Positions 51,711 to 63,594 of a stretch of DNA of 64,000 nucleotides are shown in pieces (the first letter of the stretch is position 1; each line of letters starts with the position of its first letter). The position numbers were made by a program, and so were the translations under genes. Origin of the DNA: Microbispora sp. H11081 (GTDB lineage Bacteria > Actinomycetota > Actinomycetes > Streptosporangiales > Streptosporangiaceae); assembly GCF_012999535.1 (NCBI RefSeq), contig NZ_JABBWV010000002.1, positions 868,001-932,000 on the forward strand. Direction: 5' to 3'. Under the pieces are notes generated by a model. The model searched no databases. It was not told the DNA's origin and saw only the letters and a program-made list of their open reading frames with translations.

Positions 51711-51998
51711 TTACGTCTCGGCCGTGTCCCCCGCTTCCCCGGTCCGGGAATGCTCCTCGATAAGGCCGAGAGTGTCCTGCTCGTTACGGTGCCGGATCAC
51801 TCTGTTGATCGCCTCGATCATCTCCTGCCTGGTGTAGGCGCCCTCCGGGATCTCGTTCAGGTGCGCGAGCATGTCGGCGGTCAGGTGCAGACGCGCCGAC
51901 GCGTTCGCGTAGACATCCCGGACCGCGACCGTTTCACGTTCGCGGTATACCTCGTCGAGCACCTGCCGCATCTCGTCCTGGAAAACGTGACTGGGCAT
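51711..51998 (-). CDS. Small acidic-helical protein of unknown function
   Basis: Encodes 95 residues from ATG 51998 (MPSHVFQDEMRQVLDEVYRE), predicted all-helical with no TM segment. A longer frame upstream translates basic, Ser/Pro-rich sequence over the PEP-synthase promoter and is rejected as a start. Upstream on the coding strand are GGGGGTGG and a CAAGGACCAGG motif (52014-52024) also found before the gene at 63529. The family is not recognised. Confidence 0.65.
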   Translation of the reverse strand: MPSHVFQDEMRQVLDEVYRERETVAVRDVYANASARLHLTADMLAHLNEIPEGAYTRQEMIEAINRVIRHRNEQDTLGLIEEHSRTGEAGDTAET

Positions 51999-52185
51999 CT
52001 CGCGTATCCACCCCCTGGTCCTTGGCTCCGTACCCACGGACCGGTGTGATTTCACTTCGACTGGACGAGCCTCCGGCAGGGCGGGACGTTCGTCCACGGG
52101 CAGAAGACCAAGTTCCCTACCTCGCCGGCTGCGCGAGGCACAGGGTGGGAGGGACTTCCGTAGCCGACATGTAGCGGGGTGGGCC

Positions 52186-54618
52186 ATGTCGCGGTTGGTC
52201 AAGTGGTTCGCCGAGCTGGGCCGGACGGACGTCGGCCTCGTGGGCGGCAAGAACGCGGGCCTGGGGGAACTGACGCGCAACCTGGCCCGAGCGGGGGTTC
52301 GCGTGCCGGAGGGCTTCGCCCTCACCGCCGAGGCGTATCACCGGTTCATCCAGGTGAACGGGCTGAACGAAGTGATCGCGGAGCACATCGGCCGCCTGCA
52401 CGGGGGGACTGATCTGCCGGATGTCGGCCATGCGATACGGGACGCCATCCTGGCGGCTGAACTTCCGGCGGAGGTCACGGCAGCCGTCGAGCAGGCGTAC
52501 GGTGAGCTGGCCGATCGCCTGTGCACCATCGACCCGGACGTCGCGGTGCGGAGCAGCGCGACCGCGGAAGACCTGCCGGAGGCCAGCTTCGCCGGGCAGT
52601 TGGAGAGTTTCCTCAACGTCAGCGGAGCGGCGGCGTTGCTCGGCGCCTGTCTTCGCTGTTACGCGTCCCTGTTCACCGACCGGGTGATCAGTTACCGGGA
52701 GGACAGCGGGTTCGGTCACCTGGACGTCGCCCTGTCGGTGGGGGTGCAGCGCATGGTCCGCTCCGACCTGGGCGCCGCCGGAGTGATGTTCTCGATCGAC
52801 ACCGAAACCGGTTTCCCCCGCTCGGTTCTGATCAACGCCTCCTGGGGGCTGGGCGAGACGGTGGTCGGCGGCAGGGTGGATCCCGACGAGTACGTGGTGT
52901 TCAAGCCGCTCCTTGGCGACCCGGGCCTGTTTCCCATCGTGTCGAAGGCCCGGGGGCGGAAGGAACGCAAGGTGGTCTATGACGCCGCGGGAGGAACCCG
53001 CCAGCTCGACACCACGGAGGATGAGGCGGTTCGCTACGCGCTGGACGACGAGGAGATCCTGCTGCTGGCCCGTTGGGCCACCACGGTGGAGGACCACTAC
53101 GGCACCCCGATGGACATGGAATGGGGCAAGGACGGCAGGACCGGCGAGATCTTCCTCGTCCAGGCCCGCCCGGAGACCGTCCAGAGGCGCCGGGAGGCGT
53201 CGCTGCTGCGCACCTACCGCATCCGCGACGCCGGTGAGCCGCTGGTGAAGGGGCTGGCCATCGGAGACGCGATAGCGGCAGGGCCGGTGTGCAACCTGAC
53301 CAGCGCGGCGGAGATCGACCGGTTCGTGGACGGATCGGTGCTCGTCACCAAGATCACCGACCCCGACTGGGAGCCGATCATGAAAAGGGCCGCGGCGATC
53401 GTCACCGACCACGGCGGCCGCACGTCCCACGCGGCCATCGTCAGCCGCGAGCTCGGCGTCCCCGCGATCATCGGCACCGGCGACGCGACCGCCCTGCTCG
53501 GTGACGGCATGACGGTGACCGTATCCTGCGCGGAGAGCGACGAGGGCTTCGTCTATGAGGGCCTGCGCGACTACGAGGACGAGGAGATCAGCCTGGAGAA
53601 CATCCCGGCCACCACGACCAGGGTCATGCTCAACCTGGCCAACCCCGCCGCGGCCTTCCGCTGGTGGCGACTGCCCGCCGACGGCGTCGGCCTGGCCCGG
53701 ATGGAGTTCATCGTCAACAACCACGTCAAGATCCACCCCATGGCCCTCGTGCACCCCGGCCGCGTCGAGGAGGACGCCCGCCGCAGGATCACCGAGCTCA
53801 CCCGCGGCTACGACGACCTGACGGAGTACTTCGTCGAGCGGCTGGCCCACGGCATCGCCCGCATCGCCGCCTCCCGCTGGCCCGACCCGGTGATCGTACG
53901 AATGAGCGACTTCAAGACCAACGAGTACGCGCGGCTCGTCGGCGGGCGGCGGTTCGAACCCCACGAGGAGAACCCGATGCTCGGGTGGCGCGGGGCAAGC
54001 CGCTACTACACGGAGGGGTACCGGGAGGGCTTCGCCCTCGAATGCCGCGCCGTCCGCCGGGTGCGGGAGCGTATCGGACTCACCAACGTCATCGTGATGA
54101 TCCCGTTCTGCCGTACGGTCGAGGAGGCCGACCGGGTCCTGCGGGTCATGGCCGAGGAGAACCTGGGGCGAGGCCGAGGCGGCCTGGAGGTCTACGCCAT
54201 GGCCGAGATCCCGGCCAACATCATCCTGGCCGAGGAGTTCGCCGACCGCTTCGACGGGTTCTCCATCGGCAGCAACGACCTCACCCAGCTCACCCTCGGG
54301 GTCGACCGGGACTCCGCCGAGCTGGCGCACCTGTTCGACGAACGCAATCCCGCCCTCACCCGCAGCATCGAGCACCTCATCTCGGCCGCGCACGCGAAGA
54401 GGCGCAAGGTCGGGCTCTGCGGGCAACGGCCCAGCGACGACCCGGACTTCGCCCGGTTCCTGGTCGAGGCGGGCATCGACTCGATCTCCGTCGCACCCGA
54501 CAGCTTCTTCTCGGTGAAGGAGAACGTCGCCGCGGCCGAGCGTGGACAGGAACGCCGGGAACCTGCCCCTGAACCTGCCCCGGCAGTCCGCGGAGCGCAG
54601 TCGTGGCCGCCGGCCTGA
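52186..54618 (+). CDS. ppsA: Phosphoenolpyruvate synthase
   Basis: Encodes 810 residues. The N-terminal ATP-grasp domain (about 1-340) opens VGLVGGKNAGLGELTRNLA and contains AVRSSATAEDLPEASFAGQ. The phosphohistidine is His415 in GGRTSHAAIVSRELGVPAI. The PEP-binding TIM barrel carries MEFIVNNHVKIHP and the active-site Cys745 in GLCGQRPSDDPDF. It makes PEP from pyruvate and ATP for gluconeogenesis or anaplerosis. It sits in a block with hibernation-factor and CBS genes, as in DosR-type dormancy regions of actinomycetes. Confidence 0.93.
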   Translation: MSRLVKWFAELGRTDVGLVGGKNAGLGELTRNLARAGVRVPEGFALTAEAYHRFIQVNGLNEVIAEHIGRLHGGTDLPDVGHAIRDAILAAELPAEVTAAVEQAYGELADRLCTIDPDVAVRSSATAEDLPEASFAGQLESFLNVSGAAALLGACLRCYASLFTDRVISYREDSGFGHLDVALSVGVQRMVRSDLGAAGVMFSIDTETGFPRSVLINASWGLGETVVGGRVDPDEYVVFKPLLGDPGLFPIVSKARGRKERKVVYDAAGGTRQLDTTEDEAVRYALDDEEILLLARWATTVEDHYGTPMDMEWGKDGRTGEIFLVQARPETVQRRREASLLRTYRIRDAGEPLVKGLAIGDAIAAGPVCNLTSAAEIDRFVDGSVLVTKITDPDWEPIMKRAAAIVTDHGGRTSHAAIVSRELGVPAIIGTGDATALLGDGMTVTVSCAESDEGFVYEGLRDYEDEEISLENIPATTTRVMLNLANPAAAFRWWRLPADGVGLARMEFIVNNHVKIHPMALVHPGRVEEDARRRITELTRGYDDLTEYFVERLAHGIARIAASRWPDPVIVRMSDFKTNEYARLVGGRRFEPHEENPMLGWRGASRYYTEGYREGFALECRAVRRVRERIGLTNVIVMIPFCRTVEEADRVLRVMAEENLGRGRGGLEVYAMAEIPANIILAEEFADRFDGFSIGSNDLTQLTLGVDRDSAELAHLFDERNPALTRSIEHLISAAHAKRRKVGLCGQRPSDDPDFARFLVEAGIDSISVAPDSFFSVKENVAAAERGQERREPAPEPAPAVRGAQSWPPA

Positions 54619-54645
54619 GTGCCGGCGTCCCAGCGGGGACGCCGG

Positions 54646-55452
54646 TCAGCCGCTGGGCGTGATGAGTCCGTAGTGGCCGTCGTAGCGGTGGTAGACGACG
54701 TTGCCCCGGCCCGTCCGCCTGTCGGCGAAGAACACGAAGGGCAGACCGCTCGTCTCAAGCCGGGCCGTGGCCTCCTCCAGTGTGTGAACCGGTGCGGGCG
54801 TGGTGCTGACGGTGAGCGGTACGGACACCGGGCCCAGACGATCGGGACGGGGCGACACCTGCGCCAGCCGGTATCCCTCTCCGCTGCGGTAGATGACGCT
54901 GTCCTGCCCGGTGTCCACCTCCCGGAACAGGTGGAAGTCGTAGTCGAGCTGCTCCATGTCGAAGGCGGCCTCGTCCGGGGTCGCCCAGGCGAGTTCGTAC
55001 GCCTTGTGCCGTACGACCTGCCGCTCGCCGGGTGGTCGGGGGAAGTGGGGCAGCGGGTGGCGAGGCGGGCTCGAACGCCGCCACTCCTGGTCGACGTCCA
55101 GGGGATATCCCCCGCGCAGGTCCTCCCAGTCCCGGGACGTACGGCGCAGCCGGACCCGGAGCCTGTCCTCCAGGAGGCGGATGGCCTGGTGCATGTGCTC
55201 GCCGACCGCCTGGGCCCGGACGAGCCGACCGTTCACGTCGAGGTTGGCCTGGGCGACGCAGGGACGGGGGACGGCCGGGTCGGCCGAGACGCCGAGCTTC
55301 ACCCGGGCGTAGAGCACCGGTTCGTGCGCGAGCGCGGTGAGGCCCGCGACCGTCTCGCGGGCCTCGTCGGCCGAACCGGCCGGGACCGATCCTCTGGTCT
55401 CCACCTGTACCTCGGAAGGATCGAGCGCGCTCCCCGGAGAACGGCGGTCCAT
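54646..55452 (-). CDS. Long ribosome hibernation factor (RafS-like) with two C-terminal domains
   Basis: Encodes 268 residues. Residues about 12-105 form an S30AE-type ribosome-binding domain. Two copies of the S30AE C-terminal domain follow: AYELAWATPDEAAFDMEQLD with FHLFREVDTG (about 150-200), and VHTLEEATARLETSGLPFVF with YHRYDGHYGLI (about 220-265). The tandem C-domain layout is that of the DosR-controlled RafS of mycobacteria. It stabilises or stalls ribosomes in stationary phase or hypoxia. Its start region faces the CBS gene on the same strand. Confidence 0.85.
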   Translation of the reverse strand: MDRRSPGSALDPSEVQVETRGSVPAGSADEARETVAGLTALAHEPVLYARVKLGVSADPAVPRPCVAQANLDVNGRLVRAQAVGEHMHQAIRLLEDRLRVRLRRTSRDWEDLRGGYPLDVDQEWRRSSPPRHPLPHFPRPPGERQVVRHKAYELAWATPDEAAFDMEQLDYDFHLFREVDTGQDSVIYRSGEGYRLAQVSPRPDRLGPVSVPLTVSTTPAPVHTLEEATARLETSGLPFVFFADRRTGRGNVVYHRYDGHYGLITPSG

Positions 55453-55552
55453 ACCCGGTCACCTCCGCCATCGGCCGCGTCGTCGGCCTGGTTCCAGCCT
55501 GCACCGCGTCATCGAGCGCAACTCCGGTCAGCGGAGGTGCGGCCGCCGCCGG

Positions 55553-55987
55553 TCAGTCGAGCGCGTAGACGCGGTGGACGAACTCCGCGAGCTTGCTGTC
55601 CGGCAACTCCTTGGCCAGATCGGCCTCGCTGATGATGCCGACCAGACGATGACGCGCGATCACAGGCAGGCGCTTGATGTGGTGCTCCTCCATCGCGAAC
55701 AGCGCCTCCTCCACGCTGGCGTCGGCATCGACCCACACCAGGCCACGGGCCAGTTCGCCGGCGGTCGTCCGGTCGATGTCCATGCCGTGCGCGCAGCACT
55801 TGACCACGATGTCGCGGTCGGTGATGATCCCCTTGAGCCGGTCGTCGTCCCCGCAGATGGGCAGCGCACCGACTCCCAGGTCGGCCATCATCTGCGTGGC
55901 GGTACGCAGCGTTTCGTGTTCACCGATGCACTGAACGCCTTCGTGCATCACGTCCCGTGCCTTCTTGCCCATATCCGTTACGCTCAT
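55553..55987 (-). CDS. CBS-domain protein (Hrp1-like)
   Basis: Encodes 144 residues with two CBS motifs: residues about 9-65 ([20 protein letters not shown], then [12 protein letters not shown]) and 75-135 ([19 protein letters not shown], then GIISEADLA). Stand-alone CBS pairs bind adenosyl ligands; the mycobacterial homologue Hrp1 is hypoxia-induced. ATG 55987 is chosen with GGGGG five bases upstream rather than GTG 56002, which lacks a site. It lies 100 bp upstream of the hibernation-factor gene on the same strand. Confidence 0.9.
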   Translation of the reverse strand: MSVTDMGKKARDVMHEGVQCIGEHETLRTATQMMADLGVGALPICGDDDRLKGIITDRDIVVKCCAHGMDIDRTTAGELARGLVWVDADASVEEALFAMEEHHIKRLPVIARHRLVGIISEADLAKELPDSKLAEFVHRVYALD

Positions 55988-56043
55988 CGGTGCCCCCGAC
56001 ACACTCGATGACTCGCGTCCCGGCCCTTATACCCACCCTGGCC

Positions 56044-56190
56044 ATGAGCATCAGCCGACGCCATCTCGGCATTGCCATCGTGCGGCAGTACGAGCGAGGT
56101 GTGGTGTTCCGGCTCGGCAGGGTCCGCGACGTCCGCGATCCCGGTGTGCGGTTCATGATCCCCCTGGTCGACCGCATGCCGAAGGTGACA
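56044..56190 (+). pseudogene. SPFH/band-7 (slipin) N-terminal remnant
   Basis: The frame from ATG 56044 reads [19 protein letters not shown] and [18 protein letters not shown], clearly the start of a stomatin/slipin family protein, then breaks off into unrelated sequence after about 49 codons. The rest of the roughly 250-residue family protein is missing. Confidence 0.75.
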
Positions 56191-56363
56191 CCTTGGCCCT
56201 GGTCTACGACGTGTCACACAACCTGGCCAAGGTGAAGAACACGACGGGAAGCGCCTGTGCCTGCCGCGTCCAGAGCCGCCACCAGGCCGCGTACTCCACC
56301 AGAGGACGGGAACTGCGGACGTGGCTGGAGGGCCGGGGCATCGCCGTGCGCGGATCCTCGTGA
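56190..56363 (+). pseudogene. RtcB RNA-ligase remnants
   Basis: In a different frame directly after the slipin fragment, [15 protein letters not shown] matches the RtcB metal-binding segment (YDVSHNxAKVE), and TRGRELRTWLEGRGIAVRGSS (quoted part: RGRELRTWLEGRGIAVRGSS) matches the RtcB C-terminus. The about 100 or more residues normally between them are gone. Two dead gene fragments are fused end to end, indicating a deletion at this site. Confidence 0.65.
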
Positions 56364-56535
56364 CTCACCGTCGTCCAGCACTTCCTGTCCGATCCGCGCA
56401 TTGCCCCTATCTGTGGGTAAGGACGCCAGGTAGAGGGTGAACAGCGAGATGCCTGATCAATTATTCCCGGACGAGGTGCGGCCTGGACCCGGAGCCAGAC
56501 GGTCGAGGCGAGCAACCGCGCATGAGGACGGACCT

Positions 56536-57561
56536 ATGGCTGGAAAGAAGAGCGCGCGGGCCGAGTCGCATCGGGACCTGTTGCGCCAGATGCTGCGCGT
56601 CAGGCGGTTCGAGGAACGCTGTGTCGAGCTGTACAGCGGCGAGAAGATCCGCGGATTCATGCACCTCTACATCGGGGAGGAGGCGGTGGCCGCGGGCGTC
56701 TGCCACGCGCTGGCCACGGACGACGTGGTCGTCTCCACCTACCGGGAACACGGGCACGCGCTCATCCGCGGAGTGCCCGCCTCAACGATCATGGCCGAGA
56801 TGTACGGCAAGGTCACGGGGTGCAGCCGGGGGCGCGGCGGCTCGATGCACATCTTCGACGTCGCCCGCCGCTTCTACGGCGGCAATGCGATCGTCGGCGG
56901 CGGACTTCCCCTGGCGATCGGGCTCGCCCTCGCCGACAAACTGCGGGACCGCAACCGGCTGACCGTGTGTTTCTTCGGCGACGGCGCCATGGCCGAGGGC
57001 GAGTTCCACGAATGCCTCAATCTCGCGGCGCTCTGGCGGCTGCCGGTGCTGTTCGCCTGCGAGAACAACCTCTACGCGATGGGCACCGCGCTGGCCAAGT
57101 CCCACGCCCAGACCGATCTGGCCCTTCGCGCGGCGGGATACGGCGTCGCGGCGTGGCAGGTGGACGGGATGAACGTGCTGGCGGTCGCCGACGCGGCGAC
57201 CCGGGCGGCCGAAGCGATCCGTGCCGGGGCCGGACCGTATTTCGTGGAGTTGCGCACCTACCGCTTCCGCGCCCACTCGATGTACGACCCAGACCGTTAC
57301 CGGAGCAAGGAGGAGATCGAGCAGTGGAAGAAGCGCGACCCCATCGATGCCCTCGTCGCCTCGATGAAGGCGGAACGCGAGATCACGAACGACGATCTCG
57401 CCGTGCTGGAGAAGGAGATATCAGCGGAGATCGACCAGGCCGTCGCCTTCGCTGAGCAGGCGCCGGTCGAGCCCGTGGAGGATCTCTCCCGTTTCGTCTA
57501 CAGCGAGACGCCCCTGGCGAGCGGCGGCGCGCGCGGGGGGACGGTGGAGGCGGCGTCGTGA
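56536..57561 (+). CDS. Pyruvate/2-oxo acid dehydrogenase E1 alpha subunit
   Basis: Encodes 341 residues. The TPP-binding motif [20 protein letters not shown] and ENNLYAMGT lie at about 155-190. The phosphorylation-loop-like [19 protein letters not shown] follows. Sequence style ([30 protein letters not shown]) is that of PDH/acetoin dehydrogenase E1alpha. ATG 56536 with an upstream GAGGACGGA is chosen; earlier in-frame starts at 56437 and 56449 are possible. First gene of an E1a-E1b-E2-ACP operon. Confidence 0.92.
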   Translation: MAGKKSARAESHRDLLRQMLRVRRFEERCVELYSGEKIRGFMHLYIGEEAVAAGVCHALATDDVVVSTYREHGHALIRGVPASTIMAEMYGKVTGCSRGRGGSMHIFDVARRFYGGNAIVGGGLPLAIGLALADKLRDRNRLTVCFFGDGAMAEGEFHECLNLAALWRLPVLFACENNLYAMGTALAKSHAQTDLALRAAGYGVAAWQVDGMNVLAVADAATRAAEAIRAGAGPYFVELRTYRFRAHSMYDPDRYRSKEEIEQWKKRDPIDALVASMKAEREITNDDLAVLEKEISAEIDQAVAFAEQAPVEPVEDLSRFVYSETPLASGGARGGTVEAAS

Positions 57562-58535
57562 GCGCGGCGACGACCACCTATCGCGAGGCCATGCGGGAGG
57601 CGATCCGCGAGGCCCTGCGCCGCGATGACCGCGTGTTCCTGATGGGCGAGGACGTGGGCGCGTACGGGGGCTGCTTCGCGGTGAGTCTGGGCCTGCTGGA
57701 GGAATTCGGCCCCGAGCGTATCCGGGACACCCCGCTGTCGGAGGCCGCCTTCGTCGGCGCGAGCATCGGTGCGGCGCTGGGCGGGATGCGCCCCATCGTC
57801 GAGATCATGACGGTGAACTTCAGCCTGCTGGCCCTCGACCAGATCCTCAACAACGCCGCGACGCTCCTGCACATGTCGGGCGGGCAGTTGAACGTCCCGC
57901 TGGTGATCCGGATGACCACCGGAGCCGGACGGCAACTCGCCGCGCAGCATTCGCACAGCCTCGAAGGCTGGTACGCCCACATTCCGGGCCTGCGGATCCT
58001 CGCACCCGCGACGATCGAGGACGCCCGCAACATGCTCTGGCCGGCCCTGGAGGACCCCGACCCCGTACTGATCTTCGAACACGGCTCGCTGTACGGCATG
58101 TCGGGGCAGCCGCGCCCCGGCCCGGTGGACATCACCTCCGCCGCGCTCCGGCGTTCCGGCAAGGACATCACACTGATCGCCTACGGCGGCACGACCGGGA
58201 AGGCACTGGCGGCCGCCGACGCGCTCTCCGCCGAAGGCATCGAGGCGGACGTGATCGACCTGCGCGTCCTGCGCCCGCTCGACGACGCCACGATCGTGGA
58301 GTCGGTCGGCAACACGCATCGGGCCGTCATAGTGGACGAGGGGTGGCGGTCGGGCAGCCTGTCGGCCGAGATCGGCACCCGCATCGTGGAGCAGGCCTTC
58401 TACCAGTTGGACGCGCCGATCCAGCGGGTCTGCACAGCGGAGGTCCCCGTTCCCTACGCCCGCCACCTGGAGGAGGCCGCCCTCCCCCAGGTGCCGTCGA
58501 TCGTCGCCGCCGCGCGAGAGGCGGTCGCCTCATGA
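57558..58535 (+). CDS. Pyruvate/2-oxo acid dehydrogenase E1 beta subunit
   Basis: Encodes 325 residues. Typical features are [40 protein letters not shown] and the C-terminal transketolase-like domain with [23 protein letters not shown] start overlaps the E1alpha stop (GTGA), and its own stop overlaps the E2 ATG. It forms the heterotetrameric E1 with the upstream product. Confidence 0.94.
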   Translation: MSAATTTYREAMREAIREALRRDDRVFLMGEDVGAYGGCFAVSLGLLEEFGPERIRDTPLSEAAFVGASIGAALGGMRPIVEIMTVNFSLLALDQILNNAATLLHMSGGQLNVPLVIRMTTGAGRQLAAQHSHSLEGWYAHIPGLRILAPATIEDARNMLWPALEDPDPVLIFEHGSLYGMSGQPRPGPVDITSAALRRSGKDITLIAYGGTTGKALAAADALSAEGIEADVIDLRVLRPLDDATIVESVGNTHRAVIVDEGWRSGSLSAEIGTRIVEQAFYQLDAPIQRVCTAEVPVPYARHLEEAALPQVPSIVAAAREAVAS

Positions 58536-59932
58536 ACGAGCGCGCGGAGTTCGTGATGCCTTCGCTCGGTGCGGACATGGAGTCGGGCGCGGTCGCCGAG
58601 TGGCTGGTCAAGCCAGGGGATCGGGTGCGCAAGGGTGACGTCATCGCGGTGATAGACACCGACAAGGCCACGATCGAGGTCGAGTCGTTTCACACGGGGA
58701 CGGTCGAGAGTCTCCTGGTGGGGACCGGTCGGCGGGTGCCCGTCGGTACGGCCCTCGCCGTCATCGTCGGCACCCCGCCCGCTGCCGAACCGGTGTCTCC
58801 CGAGCCGGTGCCGGCTCGGCCCCTGAGGAAGCGGGCGCGCCCACGACGGCCGACGCCGGCGCGCCTGCCGACGCCAAACGCGCCGCACGTTCCGTCACCG
58901 GTCGCCTCACCCCTGGTGCGGCATCTGGCCGAGCAACGCGGAGTGGACATCGCCCGCGTACGGGGGACGGGTCCGCACGGACGGGTGACCCGCGCGGACG
59001 TCGAGCATGTGGAGCCCCCACCGCAGGCCAAGGTCTCGCCGCGGGCCAAGGCCTCGCCGCTGGCGCGCAGGCTCGCCGCGCAGTTCGGCGTCGACCTCGC
59101 CGACGTCCACGGCACGGGGCGCGCCGGAGCGATCCGCGCCCAGGATGTGCGGGAGGCGGCCGAACGGGGTGCCGGGCCACGGCCGCCCGAGGCGGTGGAG
59201 GAGGCCGCCCGTCCGCCTGCCGAGCCGGTGGAGGTGCGAGCCGTACCGGAGGCTGACCTGGAACGCCGGCGGGAGGCGATGCGCCAGGCGATCGCGAGGG
59301 CGATGGCCAAGTCGAAACGGGAGATTCCGCACTACTACCTGAGCGCAACGGTGGACCTCACCGGCGCGCTCGCATGGTTGCGCGAGCGCAACCGCGATCT
59401 GCCGGTCTCACGTCGGCTGCTCCCCGCGGCCCTGCTCCTCAAGGCGGCCGCCCGCGCCGCCGCCGAGGTGCCGAGGTTGAACGGCTTCTGGGTCGACGAT
59501 GCCTTCGTACCCGGGAAGGCCGTGCATCTGGGGGTGGCGATCTCCCTCAAAGGCGGCGGCCTGATCGCCCCGGCCCTGCACGACGCGGCCCGCCTCGCGA
59601 TCGAGGATCTCATGGCCGCTCTGAAAGACCTGGTCTCCCGGGCGCGTACAGGGCGGCTGCGCGGTGCCGAGATGACCGAGGCCACCATCACCGTCACCAA
59701 CCTCGGTGACCAGGGAGTCGAAGCGGTGCACGGCGTCATCTACCCACCGCAGGTGGCCCTGGTGGGTTTCGGGAAGATCCTCGATCGCCCGTGGGCCGTC
59801 GACGGGCTGCTGGGCGTCCGGCCGCTGGTGACCGTCACCCTGGCCGCCGATCACCGGGCGACCGACGGCTACACCGGCGGGCGGTTCCTCGGCATCGTCG
59901 ACCGGCTACTCAACCAGCCGGAAACGCTATGA
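58532..59932 (+). CDS. Dihydrolipoamide acyltransferase E2 with two E3-binding domains
   Basis: Encodes 466 residues. A single lipoyl domain has Lys45 in [12 protein letters not shown]. After a Pro/Arg-rich linker come two peripheral-subunit-binding domains in tandem: about 126-160 ([20 protein letters not shown]) and 175-208 ([20 protein letters not shown]). The catalytic domain (about 235-466) ends with [16 protein letters not shown], carrying the active-site His/Asp. Most E2 proteins have one binding domain, so the duplication is unusual. No E3 (dihydrolipoamide dehydrogenase) gene is in the window. Confidence 0.92.
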   Translation: MNERAEFVMPSLGADMESGAVAEWLVKPGDRVRKGDVIAVIDTDKATIEVESFHTGTVESLLVGTGRRVPVGTALAVIVGTPPAAEPVSPEPVPARPLRKRARPRRPTPARLPTPNAPHVPSPVASPLVRHLAEQRGVDIARVRGTGPHGRVTRADVEHVEPPPQAKVSPRAKASPLARRLAAQFGVDLADVHGTGRAGAIRAQDVREAAERGAGPRPPEAVEEAARPPAEPVEVRAVPEADLERRREAMRQAIARAMAKSKREIPHYYLSATVDLTGALAWLRERNRDLPVSRRLLPAALLLKAAARAAAEVPRLNGFWVDDAFVPGKAVHLGVAISLKGGGLIAPALHDAARLAIEDLMAALKDLVSRARTGRLRGAEMTEATITVTNLGDQGVEAVHGVIYPPQVALVGFGKILDRPWAVDGLLGVRPLVTVTLAADHRATDGYTGGRFLGIVDRLLNQPETL

Positions 59933-60174
59933 CGCCGCAACAAGCCCGGGAACTCATCACGAGCGCGTTGAGCCAGGTGGCACCGGACACGGACCCGGCG
60001 GCGCTGCCGCGGGACGCCGACATCCGCGACGCCCTGGAGCTGGACTCGCTCGATTTTCTCACCTACGTGCAGACGCTGAGCGAATCCAGCGGATGCCGGA
60101 TCGAGGAGGACGACTACCCGGCCTTCGCCACCATCGCCGGCGGAGCGGACTTCCTCGCCGTCCACGCGACGTGA
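59929..60174 (+). CDS. Acyl carrier protein coupled to the dehydrogenase operon
   Basis: Encodes 81 residues. The phosphopantetheine site is Ser40 in ALELDSLDFLTYV, within a four-helix ACP-sized protein. ATG overlaps the E2 stop (ATGA), so it is translationally coupled to a 2-oxo acid dehydrogenase complex. This suggests the acyl group made by E2 may be handed to, or compete with, a carrier protein, but this is inference. The same arrangement is seen in some actinomycetes. Confidence 0.88.
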   Translation: MTPQQARELITSALSQVAPDTDPAALPRDADIRDALELDSLDFLTYVQTLSESSGCRIEEDDYPAFATIAGGADFLAVHAT

Positions 60175-60195
60175 GCAGCCGGTCCTTAATGGCTG

Positions 60196-61980
<1,785 letters not shown>

Positions 61981-62218
61981 CGCGGCCTCCTCCTCAGTTG
62001 CGCTGAGCCTCCGCTGCGGCGTGAATCTGGCTCATCACGCACCCGTAGGAGCGGAAATCCCCTCTGACACGGACGGAAAACCCGCCATCCCTGTCGGCGA
62101 GACGTCTGGACGACGGGCGGAAGGTCAGGGCCGGGCACACAGCCTGGATTTCAGCGAAGGCCACGGCGGCCTTGCCACCTTCGCGGCTGCCCGGTCTTCG
62201 CAGCCGAGGCTGGCGACC

Positions 62219-63529
62219 TCATGCGGCATGGAGCGTGAAGTGGTCGGTGAACCAGTCGCAGGCGAGGTGGGCGACCGTCTCGAGCGCTCCCGGCTCCTCG
62301 AACAGGTGCGTTGCGCCGGGAATGACCTGAAGCGAGCTTTCGCAGCGCAACCGCTCCTGGGCCGCCCGGTTGAGACCGAGCACCACGGTGTCGCGGCCTC
62401 CCACGATCAGCAGGGTGGGGGCGCGCACCTCACCGAGACGGGGCTCAGCGAGGTCAGGCCGGCCGCCGCGGGACACGATGGCCGCGATCTCCCTGCCAGG
62501 TTCGGCTGCCGCCCACAGCGCTGCCGCCGCGCCGGTGCTCGCACCGAAGTAGCCGGTCGGAAGCCCCGCCAACCTGCGCTGACAACCTACCCAGCCGGTC
62601 ACCTGGACGAGCCTGCCCGCCAGCAGCCCGATATCGAACACGTTGCCGCGGTCGATCTCCTCCTGCGCGGTGAGTAGATCGAACAGCAGCGTTCCCAGAC
62701 CCGCATGGTTGAGTGCGGTCGCGACGTACCGGTTTCGGGGGCTGTGCCGGCTGCTGCCGCTGCCGTGCACGAAAACCACGACACCTGGCGCCTTCGGAGG
62801 GACGACCAGCCGGCCGGGGAGCCGGACCGGCCCGGCGTCCACCTCCACATCCTCGGCGAGACCCTGCGGATCAGACCCTGCGGTGGCCTCATGTCGGGAC
62901 GCGGCCCGCCGCAGCAACTCGACGACCTGCTCGTCGGTGGTCTGGGAGAAATCGTGATACCAGAAGCCGATCGCGTAGAGGTGGTCGGGGACGTCAAGGC
63001 AAATCACCTCGTCGGCGTCCTCGCGCAGACTCTCGACCGTCTCCCGCGCCCCCACCGGCACCGCGAGCACCAGCCGTGAAGCGCCACGCGCGCGTGCGAC
63101 CTGGCAGGCGGCACGAGCCGTTCCCCCGGTCGCGATCCCGTCATCGACCACGATCACCGTACGGCCCGAAAGGTCCGCGGGCGGGCGGTGACCGCGGAAA
63201 CGCCGGGCCCGGCGCTCGACTTCGGCCCGCTCGCGCTCCTCCACAGCGGACATCTCCGCTTGTCTGAGATGCGCAAGCCGTACGACATCGCGGTTGACGA
63301 CGCCTACCCCACCCTCGCCGACGGCGCCGAATCCCAGCTCCGGCTGGTATGGCACCCCGAGCTTGCGCACCACGATCACGTCCAGCGGCGCGCCGAGCGT
63401 CTGGGCCACCTCGTACGCCACCGGTACCCCACCCCTGGGCAGCCCCAGGACGACCACATCCTCAGCCCCGGCACGCCGGCGCAACTCCTCGGCGAGCCGT
63501 ACCCCCGCATCATGGCGATCAAGAAACAT
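62219..63529 (-). CDS. Phosphoribosyltransferase-alpha/beta hydrolase fusion
   Basis: Encodes 436 residues. The N-terminal half (1-about 215) is a type I PRTase: LGLPRGGVPVAYEVA and the PRPP loop VIVVDDGIATGGTARAA. The C-terminal half (about 225-436) is a dienelactone-hydrolase-like domain: VVFVHGSGSSRHSPRN, nucleophile Ser in GYFGASTGAAAALW, Asp in LIVGGRDTVV and His in IPGATHLFEEPG. Such fusions are known in actinomycete stress regions; their substrate is unknown. ATG 63529 is chosen because GGGGGTGG lies just upstream. Confidence 0.88.
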   Translation of the reverse strand: MFLDRHDAGVRLAEELRRRAGAEDVVVLGLPRGGVPVAYEVAQTLGAPLDVIVVRKLGVPYQPELGFGAVGEGGVGVVNRDVVRLAHLRQAEMSAVEERERAEVERRARRFRGHRPPADLSGRTVIVVDDGIATGGTARAACQVARARGASRLVLAVPVGARETVESLREDADEVICLDVPDHLYAIGFWYHDFSQTTDEQVVELLRRAASRHEATAGSDPQGLAEDVEVDAGPVRLPGRLVVPPKAPGVVVFVHGSGSSRHSPRNRYVATALNHAGLGTLLFDLLTAQEEIDRGNVFDIGLLAGRLVQVTGWVGCQRRLAGLPTGYFGASTGAAAALWAAAEPGREIAAIVSRGGRPDLAEPRLGEVRAPTLLIVGGRDTVVLGLNRAAQERLRCESSLQVIPGATHLFEEPGALETVAHLACDWFTDHFTLHAA

Positions 63530-63583
63530 ACGCCCACCCCCGGAACCACCGCTCAAGCGGCCATTCCCCGTGACCGCACAGGG

Positions 63584-63594
63584 CCTGGTCCTTG
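63584..63594 (-). promoter_or_regulatory. CAAGGACCAGG motif shared with 52014-52024
   Basis: The same 11-mer stands 55 bp upstream of the PRTase-hydrolase start and 16 bp upstream of the small gene starting at 51998. Here it is part of the near-palindrome AGGACCAGGCCCT, loosely like GGGAC-N-GTCCC dormancy-regulator boxes. Speculative. Confidence 0.25.
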
